A stretch of DNA of 6,124 bases from Erysipelotrichaceae bacterium (GTDB lineage: Bacteria > Bacillota_I > Bacilli_A > Erysipelotrichales > Coprobacillaceae). The notes beneath the pieces were generated by a model, which saw only the letters and a program-made list of their open reading frames with translations, was not told where the DNA came from and ran no database searches. Both the position numbers and the translations under genes were made by a program. This document shows positions 1 to 6,080 of the stretch, piece after piece. Location: positions 1 to 6,124 of the forward strand of contig JAJQDJ010000030.1 of assembly GCA_021202205.1 (NCBI GenBank), given 5' to 3'. How positions within the stretch are numbered: position 1 is the stretch's first letter; each line of letters begins with the position of its first letter.

Positions 1-20
1 GGGATAAGGGGTAATTTCGA

Positions 21-52
21 ATTTGGAGGGCAGCCTAGGTTGCCCTCCAAAT
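21..52. repeat. 32-bp near-perfect palindrome (GC-rich hairpin)
   Basis: The arms ATTTGGAGGGCA (21-32) and TGCCCTCCAAAT (41-52) are perfect 12-bp inverted repeats around gcctaggt, whose core CCTAGG (34-39) is itself palindromic. The only break in symmetry is G33/T40, which would be a G-U wobble in RNA. It is much more GC-rich than its surroundings. Neither strand has a T-tract after it, so it is not a standard intrinsic terminator. A second copy of GCCCTCC at 55-61 could compete with 42-48 for pairing with GGAGGGC (25-31). Its role is unknown; an ICE-associated DNA site or RNA hairpin is possible. Confidence 0.75.
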
Positions 53-116
53 CAGCCCTCCCTTAATTCCAGTTTCATTTTACAATACGGGAATTAATTA
101 ATGTTGATAAAAGATA

Positions 117-147
117 TTGACATAAGTAATATGAAATATCATAGAAT
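117..147 (+). promoter_or_regulatory. candidate sigma-A-type promoter
   Basis: A perfect -35 hexamer TTGACA (117-122) is followed after 19 bp by TAGAAT (142-147), a good -10 match. The spacer is longer than the ideal 17. A better hexamer, TATAAT (147-152), is 24 bp away, too far to pair with this -35. The start would fall near 154-158, so the transcript would run through the 160-185 hairpin into the terminator at 211-244. It could therefore make a short RNA of about 90 nt or act as leader for the operon starting at 359. The AT-rich context makes chance matches likely. Confidence 0.4.
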
Positions 148-159
148 ATAATTAAAAAA

Positions 160-185
160 CCTAAAAAATATTGAAAATTTTTAGG
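160..185 (+). repeat. AT-rich hairpin with an alternative pairing
   Basis: CCTAAAAA (160-167) and TTTTTAGG (178-185) are perfect inverted repeats. A competing pair uses TGAAAATT (172-179) and AATTTTCA (193-200), also perfect over 8 bp. The two cannot form together because both use 178-179. It sits between a candidate promoter and an intrinsic terminator. A regulatory leader is possible, but short AT-rich inverted repeats arise easily by chance. Confidence 0.35.
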
Positions 186-210
186 GTTATTCAATTTTCA
201 TAGCAGGAAC

Positions 211-246
211 AAAGCATCGTATTTAGAATATACGGTGCTTTTTTGT
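211..246 (+). terminator. intrinsic (rho-independent) terminator
   Basis: AAAGCATCGTAT (211-222) pairs with ATACGGTGCTTT (230-241) over 12 bp with one A-G mismatch on the DNA (A217 against G235), around the loop TTAGAAT. The stem runs into a six-T tract at 239-244. It lies about 115 bases before the ArdC-like start, so it ends whatever transcript enters from the left (including one from the 117-147 promoter) or attenuates expression of the conjugation operon. From 247 to 343 I see no gene and no convincing second promoter; the operon's own promoter is not identified. Confidence 0.75.
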
Positions 247-358
247 TGCCATGAAATGACAACAGCTATTCTTAAAGCATGTTCATAATGAAAGGAAGTG
301 AAACAGATATTGAATATGATTTAAGAATAAAAACTATAAAGAAAAGGAGAAATTATTT

Positions 359-1249
359 ATGGATGATATTTATTCAATGTTAAACAAGGAAAATCCTAAG
401 GCTAACGATACTAATAAACGTATGTCTAAGGAAGAGTATGCTAAAATGATGAGTGAAAACAGAAAAAGACTTTATGATATGTCAGATGTACAGGTAAAGA
501 AAATCGCCAACGATCCTTCAATGTATCTTGATTATCTAGAGATGCTGGCTAATACTGATTATACAGTATTTAATACTTTGCTCGTTATGGCACAGAATCC
601 AGAAGCTACAATGTTAAAGGATGCATCTCACTGGAGAGAAACTGGCAACTATGTCAATAAAGGTGAAAAAGGCATTCAGATTATGGAGCCTAAAGGTGAG
701 TACACTAAAAGAGATGGTTCAACTGGAGTTAATTATGCTATTAAATATGTATTTGATGTATCGCAGGTCAATGGTGATGTAGAACCACATCAAAATATGA
801 GAACTGGTGATATCCTTCATGCTCTTACCTATGGTGGTATACCAGTCAAGCAGTCTGATATGAAATCCAATTACTCAGTTTATTATTCATCAGAGGACAA
901 GACTATCTACTATTGCAAGAATCTTACTAGAGATGAGCTTCTTAATGGTTTTATTAGAGAAACATGCTATGGTGAATTTGAAAAGCAATAAGGAAAAATC
1001 AATAGAAACAGAGATGGCTTTATTGTTGAAAGTTCTGCATATATTCTATGTTCTAAATTAGGTGTAGAAAATAATGGTCAAAGCATTGCCAATGAATCAG
1101 TAACCTATTTTAGTGGCATGGATGCCAAGGAAATGAAACATAACCTTACTGAAATCAAGACGCTTGCTGATGATGTTAATAAGCAAATGGAAAGAGCCTT
1201 GTATAAAAGACAGGAAAAAGATAAAAAGAAAAATCAGGAGGTCAGATAG
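359..1249 (+). pseudogene. ArdC/LtrC-like conjugative-element protein, interrupted by an in-frame TAA
   Basis: Residues ~54-137 match the ArdC-type ssDNA-binding N-terminal domain (DUF1738-like): VFNTLLVMAQNPEATML, then W92, VNKGEKGI (99-106) and VFDVSQV (131-137). ArdC proteins protect incoming ssDNA or counter restriction; LtrC-like relatives occur in conjugative elements. Codon 211 (989-991) is TAA, but the same frame stays open for 85 more codons to TAG at 1247-1249. Those codons read like the family's C-terminal region (DGFIVESSAYILCSKLGVE), so a 296-residue gene has been broken by one base change. Where this family's C-terminal domain usually has HExxH, I see RETCY (200-204), so metallopeptidase activity looked lost already. 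The start is ATG 359 with AAGGAG (344-349) nine bases upstream. Readthrough or sequencing error remain possible. Family assignment is from memory. Confidence 0.72.
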
Positions 1250-1252
1250 GTT

Positions 1253-1438
1253 ATGAAGGAACCTGTTGTTACTATAAAGGTCACTGATGTTGAACGAAGA
1301 ATCATTATCAAGGCCTTGACTGATCTAAGAGATGAACAGATTAGAAAACACAAAAGCTATGATTTTATTGAGGATATCATCAACAAATCAGCTATGGCCA
1401 CAACTTCAAAGGAAAGATACAGATATGAGGAACGATGA
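1253..1438 (+). CDS. small hypothetical protein of the conjugation operon
   Basis: This is a 61-residue soluble, charged protein with no membrane segment or signal peptide. It opens with a short beta-like stretch (VVTIKVTDVE, 5-14), followed by a probable helix rich in R, K, D and E. It starts three bases after the stop of the ArdC-like frame, with a strong AGGAGG (1236-1241) lying inside the end of that gene. Its last 14 bases overlap the preferred start of the VirD4-like gene, a typical arrangement for translationally coupled ICE genes. Short proteins of this kind occur before virD4 in Gram-positive conjugative elements, but I do not recognise a named family and assign no function. A real gene is supported by the ribosome binding site and tight packing. 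Confidence 0.7.
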   Translation: MKEPVVTIKVTDVERRIIIKALTDLRDEQIRKHKSYDFIEDIINKSAMATTSKERYRYEER

Positions 1439-3218
1439 TGATAAGTCTGAAATTATTGTCTTCATTGTATTAGTTATACCAGTTGTATGGCTTGCACTTA
1501 TAATGGCACCATATATCAACAAGGGATTATTTAATGCGTTAGGTGATATTACTGATGCATTGAATCATCCCTTTTCCATTACCATATGTGATGATACACC
1601 TAGAATAATATTTATATGTCTTATTATCTATGCTTGTTGTATTATTATTTACTTTTCCAGTAAAAAGAACTACAGACGGCAGGAGGAATATGGCTCAGCC
1701 AAATGGGCCAGTCCTTCAGCTGTAAATAGAAAATATGCTGATAAGGATTTCTTTCAAAATAAGATACTTAGCCAAAAGGTATGTATTGGTCTTGATGGTA
1801 AGAAGCATAGAAGAAATCTCAATACAATTGTCATTGGTGGAAGTGGTGCAGGAAAGACAAGGTTTTATGGAAAACCTAATCTTATGCAGTGCAATACAAG
1901 CTTTGTTATACTGGATCCGAAAGGCGAACTGCTAAGAGATACTGGATACCTTCTAGAAAAGAATGGTTATGTTATAAAAGTGGTAGATTTAATTAATATG
2001 GATAAAAGCCACTGTTACAATCCTTTTGCCTATATACATGATGACAAGGATGTCTTAAAGCTTATTACAAATCTCATAAGAAATACAACGCCAAAAGGCA
2101 GTCAGACCAATGATCCCTTCTGGGAAAAGTCAGAGACTGCCCTTCTTGAGGCATTATGCCTGTATTTATTGCATGAGGCACCAGAGGATGAACAGAACTT
2201 CACTATGGTCATGGAAATGATTGCAGCTGCTGATGTTCGGGAAGATGATGAATCATATCAGAGTCCACTTGATCAATTGTTTGAAAAGCTTGAGTACTTT
2301 AAGCCTGATAGCCTGGCATTAAAGCAGTATAAGATATATAAACAAGCTGCTGGCAAGACTGCAAAATCAATACTTATAAGTGTTGGTGTTAGACTTGCAG
2401 CTTTTAATCTTGACAGTATTGTAGCTTTGACTGCAACTGATGAACTGGAGCTTGATAAGGTTGGTGAACGCAAGACAGCTATTTTTGCAGTCATACCGGA
2501 TAATGATTCAACATTTAACTTTTTAATAGGTATGCTTTATACACAGCTTTTTCAGATGCTTTACTATCAGGCTGATATTGTTCATGATGGTGAGCTCCCA
2601 GTACCAGTCTATTTTCTAATGGATGAGTTTGCGAATGTTGCTCTTCCTGATGAATTTGATAAGCTATTATCTACAATGCGTTCAAGACGGATATTTGTAT
2701 CCATCATTATCCAGAACCTTGCACAGATTAAGGCACTGTATAAAGATGCATGGGAAAGCATTGTTGGCAACTGTGACAGTCTTTATTATCTAGGGGGCAA
2801 TGAACAAAGTACCCATAAGTTTATGAGTGAATATCTTGGCAAGGAAACAGTAGATACAAATACTTATGGAAAGTCAACAGGACATAGTGGCAATTATTCA
2901 ACCAATTATCAGCAGGCAGGTCGTGAATTATTGACACCTGATGAAGTAAGACTTCTCGATAATGATTATGCACTCTTGTTTATCAGAGGTGAAAGGCCAA
3001 TACTAGATAGAAAGTATAACATCTTAAAGCATCCCAATGTGAAATATACTCGGGATGGTGATGCAAAGCCTTATAAGCATGGTGAGATAAGACATAACAT
3101 TGATGACTGGGAAAATATTATGCTCAGTGATAATGAATATGAATTATATAGTGATGAGGATATGGAAGAATATTTCAGTAATTTAGAAAAGAAGAAAATG
3201 GAGGATGAGAAATTATGA
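1425..3218 (+). CDS. virD4: VirD4-like type IV secretion coupling ATPase (CD1115-like family)
   Basis: This 597-residue protein is the coupling ATPase that brings the relaxase-DNA complex to the conjugation channel at the cytoplasmic membrane. Two N-terminal membrane helices (~10-31 and ~61-77) precede the nucleotide-binding domain. Walker A is GGSGAGKT (138-145), followed by ILDPKGE. NDPFWEKSE (from 229) is typical of VirD4/TraG proteins, and Walker B is VYFLMDEFAN (395-404) with D400 and E401. The C-terminal ALLFIRGERP-LKHPN region also fits. Length and motif order match VirD4-like proteins of clostridial elements such as C. difficile CTn4 CD1115. I chose ATG 1425, with AAAGGAAAG (1408-1416) eight bases upstream; the frame is open from an ATG at 1332, but those codons overlap the 61-residue gene and resemble nothing in the family. 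The stop TGA overlaps the next ATG (ATGA). The frame appears intact and functional in itself. Confidence 0.95.
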   Translation: MRNDDDKSEIIVFIVLVIPVVWLALIMAPYINKGLFNALGDITDALNHPFSITICDDTPRIIFICLIIYACCIIIYFSSKKNYRRQEEYGSAKWASPSAVNRKYADKDFFQNKILSQKVCIGLDGKKHRRNLNTIVIGGSGAGKTRFYGKPNLMQCNTSFVILDPKGELLRDTGYLLEKNGYVIKVVDLINMDKSHCYNPFAYIHDDKDVLKLITNLIRNTTPKGSQTNDPFWEKSETALLEALCLYLLHEAPEDEQNFTMVMEMIAAADVREDDESYQSPLDQLFEKLEYFKPDSLALKQYKIYKQAAGKTAKSILISVGVRLAAFNLDSIVALTATDELELDKVGERKTAIFAVIPDNDSTFNFLIGMLYTQLFQMLYYQADIVHDGELPVPVYFLMDEFANVALPDEFDKLLSTMRSRRIFVSIIIQNLAQIKALYKDAWESIVGNCDSLYYLGGNEQSTHKFMSEYLGKETVDTNTYGKSTGHSGNYSTNYQQAGRELLTPDEVRLLDNDYALLFIRGERPILDRKYNILKHPNVKYTRDGDAKPYKHGEIRHNIDDWENIMLSDNEYELYSDEDMEEYFSNLEKKKMEDEKL

Positions 3219-3454
3219 TAAAGGATCTTATGAAATTATCAAAGAAAGGAAAATTGATGTTTTTGTTATTTGTTCTTGGAGTAATGGTTTACAGTTTTGG
3301 AATTATGCCAGTTTTTGCAGAGGATGATCCATTAGAGGTAGTCAATAATCTATCTGATTTTATTTTCAGCATGATTAGAGCTATAGGCATGATCCTTTTA
3401 GGCTTTTCTTTAAAAGGTAATAAAAAAAAGGTAACACTAATACAAAAGAAATAA
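3215..3454 (+). pseudogene. pilin-like small conjugation membrane protein, truncated and fused to antisense MFS sequence
   Basis: The ORF codes for 79 residues. Positively charged KLSKKGK (7-13) and a hydrophobic stretch (14-34) end at VFA (33-35), which looks like a signal peptidase site. The mature part begins EDDPLEVVNNLSDF and continues into a hydrophobic segment (49-64). This layout resembles VirB2/TrbC-type pilin-like proteins encoded after virD4 in Gram-positive ICEs, which normally have a second membrane segment. Here the protein changes after LLGF (61-64) into basic, low-complexity SLKGNKKKVTLIQKK. These bases (from ~3407) are the antisense of a real MFS gene on the other strand, so the original C-terminal half is missing. 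ATG 3215 overlaps the VirD4 stop, with GGAGG at 3200-3204, so translation is probably coupled. A function for the truncated product is unlikely. Confidence 0.7.
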
Positions 3455-3983
3455 TACCTACAATAAAATATGTATATTTCCAACTCACTGATTCTATTAA
3501 CGAACTAAATATAGGTGATAAAATACTGCCAGCTACACCACTAAAACATAATGCGATAGAGGTTGCTAAACCATTTTGCTTATAAATCCAATTATTAATC
3601 ACAATTGTTATAGGAATAACGCCATACATTGCTGCACCCATTCCTCTAACAATACCTAAAATATAAAACAATACAATATGATGTGAAAAACCCATCGCAA
3701 AAGTTGATAGACTTGTAAGACTGACACCAATCAATACCATCAGTTTTAATGAGATCTTTTTCATGATACGAGGCACTATTAATACCGTCAATGCAGTTGC
3801 TAAAATACAAAATGTTGCATGTAATGTAAATGTTCCTTGTGATACACCCAAAGATGAAGAAACTGGAGTATAAAACACACCAATTGTATTCATGACAATA
3901 CCAACACTGCTTGCTGATAAACCACAACAACTCAATAATACTAACCAATATTTGATACCTTTGTTTTTCTTATTTCCTCCCAA
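3381..3983 (-). pseudogene. MFS transporter, N-terminal half only, start codon apparently lost
   Basis: The open frame covers 200 codons, about half of the usual ~400-residue, 12-helix MFS permease. Six membrane helices are visible (roughly 11-38, 50-70, 79-99, 103-130, 138-163, 168-191). The segment NNWIYKQNGLATSIALCFSG (130-149) resembles OFA/MCT-like members. The substrate cannot be told. The last seven codons (SLKGSCL, after K193) are antisense of the pilin-like gene, so the C-terminal half is missing. The 5' end also looks damaged. The Shine-Dalgarno GGGAGG (plus-strand 3976-3981) is followed after AAAT by AAG (3969-3971), exactly where an ATG would give MKNKGIKYW. The only start that opens the whole frame is TTG 3981-3983, which overlaps that site and has none of its own. 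The broken LysR gene lies upstream on the same strand. Confidence 0.82.
3394..3417. other. junction between ICE fragment and MFS locus, with a short inverted repeat
   Basis: Plus-strand sequence codes for the pilin-like protein up to about 3406 (..GMILLGF). From about 3407 the minus strand codes for the end of MFS helix 6 (..FFYYLLKK). Both genes lose their remaining codons at the same point, so unrelated sequences have been joined within 3404-3408. The join sits in the loop of a perfect 7-bp inverted repeat, CCTTTTA (3394-3400) and TAAAAGG (3411-3417). No integrase, att-like repeat or IS end is visible here. A deletion, an illegitimate recombination or an assembly misjoin would all fit. Confidence 0.7.
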
Positions 3984-4015
3984 AAAAATATAGACATCTT
4001 ATAGATGTCTATATT
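3982..4015 (-). terminator. strong intrinsic terminator after the LysR gene
   Basis: Perfect 13-bp arms AATATAGACATCT (3987-3999) and AGATGTCTATATT (4003-4015) enclose a 3-base loop. Read on the minus strand, the stem leads into seven Ts (plus-strand A run 3982-3988). It therefore stops leftward transcription coming out of the LysR gene. The MFS ribosome binding site (GGGAGG) begins directly after the T-tract. MFS expression would then need readthrough of this hairpin or control by it as an attenuator. Confidence 0.85.
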
Positions 4016-4016
4016 C

Positions 4017-4032
4017 TAAGTCGAATGACTTA
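4017..4032 (-). repeat. second small hairpin and partial duplication upstream of the terminator
   Basis: TAAGTC (4017-4022) and GACTTA (4027-4032) are perfect inverted repeats around GAAT. The flanking CTTATAATGTCTA (4029-4041) nearly repeats CTTATAGATGTCTA (3998-4011), differing by one inserted base, with 31-base spacing. Upstream, CTATG (4053-4057) and CATAG (4064-4068) pair across the LysR stop codon. Three hairpins thus lie in series between the LysR stop and the MFS ribosome binding site. This could be a leader/attenuator or simply an AT-rich intergenic repeat. Confidence 0.4.
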
Positions 4033-4062
4033 TAATGTCTAATATCTATTATCTATGGTTAA

Positions 4063-4944
4063 TCATAGTTTTAAAACATGATAAACTTCATTAATGAAAT
4101 GTTGTAATAATGGCGATAAAATTTGATTCTTTTTCCAAACTAATACAGTACTAGTTGTGAGTTTTGGATATAGTGATATAAAACAAATATGTTCCATCGA
4201 ATGATTGACAAAGGCGCCTTCGTTATTGATGCCACTACAAATATTATTTTTGATAAGAGGTATCATATTTGTCATAGCGTTTGTAGTAGCGATAAAGTTG
4301 ATATGTTGATAATCATCATGAAACCAGCTTATCAGCTCGTTTTGGATGGCTAGACGTTCTGGCCAAGTTAGAGGAATATTGATAAGATCTTTGGATGTGA
4401 CATATTCTTTAGATGATATAGAATTATCTTTTGATGTAATTAATCACCATGTTTCATTGTAAGGTAAACGAATAAAATCATATTTATCAACTTCTACAGG
4501 TTCTAATAATATGCCTATATCTAATGTACCATGATCAATACGTTCCTTAATAGAATCAGCATTACCGCTATAAAAATGATAAGATACTTGTGGATATTTT
4601 TGGGAAAAAGAAGTAATCAATTCATGTAAGAAAACATCAGTAGCATAAAATTCACCAATACCAATATATATTTCACCATTTAATTCCATATCATTCCACA
4701 TTTCTTGTTGTGTCTTATCAACCAAATTCATAATTTCTTCAGCTCTTCTTTTAAACAAAACACCTGCTTGTGTTAATGTTACTTTACGTTTACCACGTAT
4801 GAATAATTGTTGCCCCATTTCTTCTTCTAATTGCATAAGGGCTCTTGATAAAGACGGTTGAGCTATATGTAATTGATTGGCAGCATGAGTAATATTTTCC
4901 TCTTTTGCAACCATTAAAAAGTATTCTAATGTCCTTATTTCCAT
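4063..4944 (-). pseudogene. LysR-type transcriptional regulator, interrupted by an in-frame TGA
   Basis: The N-terminus MEIRTLEYFLMVAKEENIT, with AANQLHIAQPSLSRALMQLE (21-40), is a textbook LysR winged helix-turn-helix. A linker helix and a substrate-binding domain (from ~88, GEIYIGIGEF) follow. Codon 167 (plus-strand 4444-4446) is TGA after NETW. The same frame then reads LITSKDNS..., INIPLTWPERLA and on to the C-terminal TGA at 4063-4065. The full frame is 293 codons, the normal LysR length. Relatives usually have Gly after this Trp, so GGA to TGA is the likely change. TGA is a stop elsewhere here (virD4 end), so recoding is unlikely. I chose ATG 4942-4944, five bases after GAGGTGG (plus-strand 4950-4956); a GTG at 4951-4953 lies inside that site. 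LysR proteins often control a divergent gene, here the DUF2500 operon, or the downstream MFS gene. Confidence 0.88.
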
Positions 4945-4989
4945 CATATCCACCTCGTGTATATTGTAACTTATTTATCTTTCTTTTTC

Positions 4990-5010
4990 CATATGATAAT
5001 CTTTCACATG
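4990..5010. promoter_or_regulatory. candidate LysR-binding dyad (T-N11-A)
   Basis: CATATGA (4990-4996) and TCACATG (5004-5010) form an inverted repeat with one mismatch and a 7-base centre. The core is TGA-N7-TCA, giving T4994-N11-A5006, the classic LysR-box spacing. It lies between the divergent LysR and DUF2500 genes, and its right arm covers the region where the -35 of the plus-strand promoter (-10 at 5029-5034) would be. A site for the adjacent LysR protein is my inference; AT-rich DNA produces such dyads by chance. Confidence 0.45.
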
Positions 5011-5028
5011 TTTTCCATAACTATCTTT

Positions 5029-5034
5029 TATAAT
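5029..5034 (+). promoter_or_regulatory. candidate -10 box for the DUF2500 operon
   Basis: TATAAT is a perfect -10 hexamer, 23 bases before the ATG at 5058. No good -35 lies at the right distance: 5006-5011 reads ACATGT, and TTCACA at 5003-5008 would need a 20-base spacer. A weak -35 overlapped by a LysR-box-like dyad is what an activator-dependent promoter looks like. The transcript would begin near 5041 and carry a very short leader with the ribosome binding site. Confidence 0.5.
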
Positions 5035-5057
5035 GAAGATACATAGGAGGGAAAATC

Positions 5058-5429
5058 ATGATATTTGATACAGGATTATTCGGAATCATATTTATACTTA
5101 TATTCTTTATCGTTATTAGTATGTTCATATATAACATCTTTAATGGTATAAATACTTTGCATACAAATAACCATTCTCCAAGATTAACAGTAGAAGCTAC
5201 AGTTGTATCAAAACGAACACAAACCGATTTTCATCATCAAAATATGAATAATACAGGAACTTTTTCTTCGACTACTTATTATTATGTTACCTTTGAAGTA
5301 TCTAGTGAAGACAGGATAGAATTTTGCGTTAAAGGTGCAGAATATGGTATGTTAGTAGAAGGAGATAAAGGAAATCTAACTTTCCAAGGAATAAGGTATT
5401 TAGGATTTGAAAGAGGTTATTATGCATAA
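5058..5429 (+). CDS. DUF2500 family membrane-anchored protein
   Basis: This 123-residue protein has one N-terminal membrane helix (~6-29). Residues ~40-119 match the DUF2500 family: SPRLTVEATVVSKRTQT, a variable linker with His and Asn (58-65), TTYYYVTFEV (71-80), GAEYGMLVEGDKGNLTFQG (93-111) and LGFER (115-119). DUF2500 proteins are small, widespread in Bacillota, and of unknown biochemical function; the domain is probably a beta-rich globule outside the membrane or at its surface. A strong TAGGAGGG (5045-5051) six bases before the ATG sets the start. The frame is complete. Its last 8 bases overlap the next gene, which suggests a coupled two-gene operon. It diverges from the broken LysR gene and may have been its target. 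Confidence 0.88.
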   Translation: MIFDTGLFGIIFILIFFIVISMFIYNIFNGINTLHTNNHSPRLTVEATVVSKRTQTDFHHQNMNNTGTFSSTTYYYVTFEVSSEDRIEFCVKGAEYGMLVEGDKGNLTFQGIRYLGFERGYYA

Positions 5430-6042
5430 GATTGTTGATAAGGCATTAATTATCATACCATTATTACTTGCAGGTATTCATACTTTTATGCTTATACATT
5501 ATGGTTATATAAAAGATGACTATATGAATTTATCCCATGATTTAGATAATATAATATGGATTGGCTTCTTCTTATCAATATTAGCATTATTGTTTGTATA
5601 TGGTTTTATCATTGTCCATAAACAAAATATAGCTAAATTTATACTATGTATATTTAGCCTAGTAAGCTTTGCTTTAATGTATCGCTATTATCATTTTTCT
5701 AAAGATTACCCTATTACAAAGATTGATTATATTGATAGTAATTGGTTACAAGGAATATCATTAGATGAAATTGTAGTAGATAGTGATGATACAACATTGG
5801 TATATATTGGAGCAGAAAATCGCAATGAAGAATTCGAAGAAGAACTTATTAAACAATGTGAATATTATTCATATCAGATGAATACATATTATATTAATGA
5901 TCATGATAATTATAGTGATGTATTAAATTATTATGATATTACAAAAATACCAATATTAATCATTACTCAAAATGGTCAAATTATTGATAAAACCAGTGAT
6001 ATTAATGAACTAAGTACTATAATGGAGAAAGTATTTATATAA
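5422..6042 (+). CDS. three-helix membrane protein with a thioredoxin-like C-terminal domain lacking CxxC
   Basis: The 206-residue product has three hydrophobic helices (~8-29, ~44-65, ~69-90). A polar domain (~108-206) follows with thioredoxin-fold features: strand TTLVYIGA (124-131), a helix (135-150), MNTYYINDHD (153-162), DVLNYYDITKIPILIIT (166-182) with P177 at the cis-Pro position, and NGQIIDK (184-190). At the normal CxxC position there is ENRNEE (132-137), so disulfide exchange is not expected. A redox-inactive, binding or scaffold role is more likely; bacteriocin-accessory (PedC/BrcD-like) proteins are a comparable class, but I see no bacteriocin gene. I chose ATG 5422, five bases after GAGG (5413-5416), over an in-frame TTG at 5407. 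It overlaps DUF2500 by 8 bases. The fold assignment comes from pattern reading only. Confidence 0.7.
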   Translation: MHKIVDKALIIIPLLLAGIHTFMLIHYGYIKDDYMNLSHDLDNIIWIGFFLSILALLFVYGFIIVHKQNIAKFILCIFSLVSFALMYRYYHFSKDYPITKIDYIDSNWLQGISLDEIVVDSDDTTLVYIGAENRNEEFEEELIKQCEYYSYQMNTYYINDHDNYSDVLNYYDITKIPILIITQNGQIIDKTSDINELSTIMEKVFI

Positions 6043-6080
6043 AGATGTTACATCCATAACTTTTATTAGGATTACTCAAG

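Noticed and set aside
1..66. Possible end of an upstream gene in plus frame 1 (ending TAA 64-66)
   Set aside because: Only 21 codons are visible, they lie across a palindrome, and I recognise no family.
288..383. 31-codon plus ORF beginning ATG 288
   Set aside because: It has no ribosome binding site, overlaps the ribosome binding site and start of the ArdC-like gene, and shows no recognisable sequence.
1332..1424. N-terminal extension of the VirD4 frame from ATG 1332 (628 residues)
   Set aside because: It overlaps the well-supported 61-residue gene in another frame, has no ribosome binding site placed for it that explains the family-like start, and the family's N-terminus corresponds to ATG 1425.
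2273..2494. Minus-strand ORF inside virD4
   Set aside because: It is antisense to a highly conserved coding region and has low-complexity serine runs, so it is a shadow of the real gene.
3646..3948. 100-codon minus ORF overlapping the MFS gene in another frame
   Set aside because: The real MFS frame has six clear membrane helices and family motifs; this frame is rich in Cys, Tyr and Ile without domain-like pattern.
4063..4275. Separate 70-residue minus-strand gene
   Set aside because: It is in frame with the LysR gene and reads as its C-terminal part after the internal TGA; its ATG is an internal methionine (NAMTNM).
4444..4446. TGA read as Trp or Gly under an alternative genetic code
   Set aside because: TGA ends virD4 in an ATGA overlap and ends the 61-residue gene, and TGG is used for Trp throughout. 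The ArdC-like gene is broken by TAA instead, so ordinary decay explains both.
5407..5421. TTG start for the thioredoxin-like membrane protein
   Set aside because: ATG 5422 is five bases after GAGG, while the TTG has no ribosome binding site; the extra residues MKEVI add nothing recognisable.
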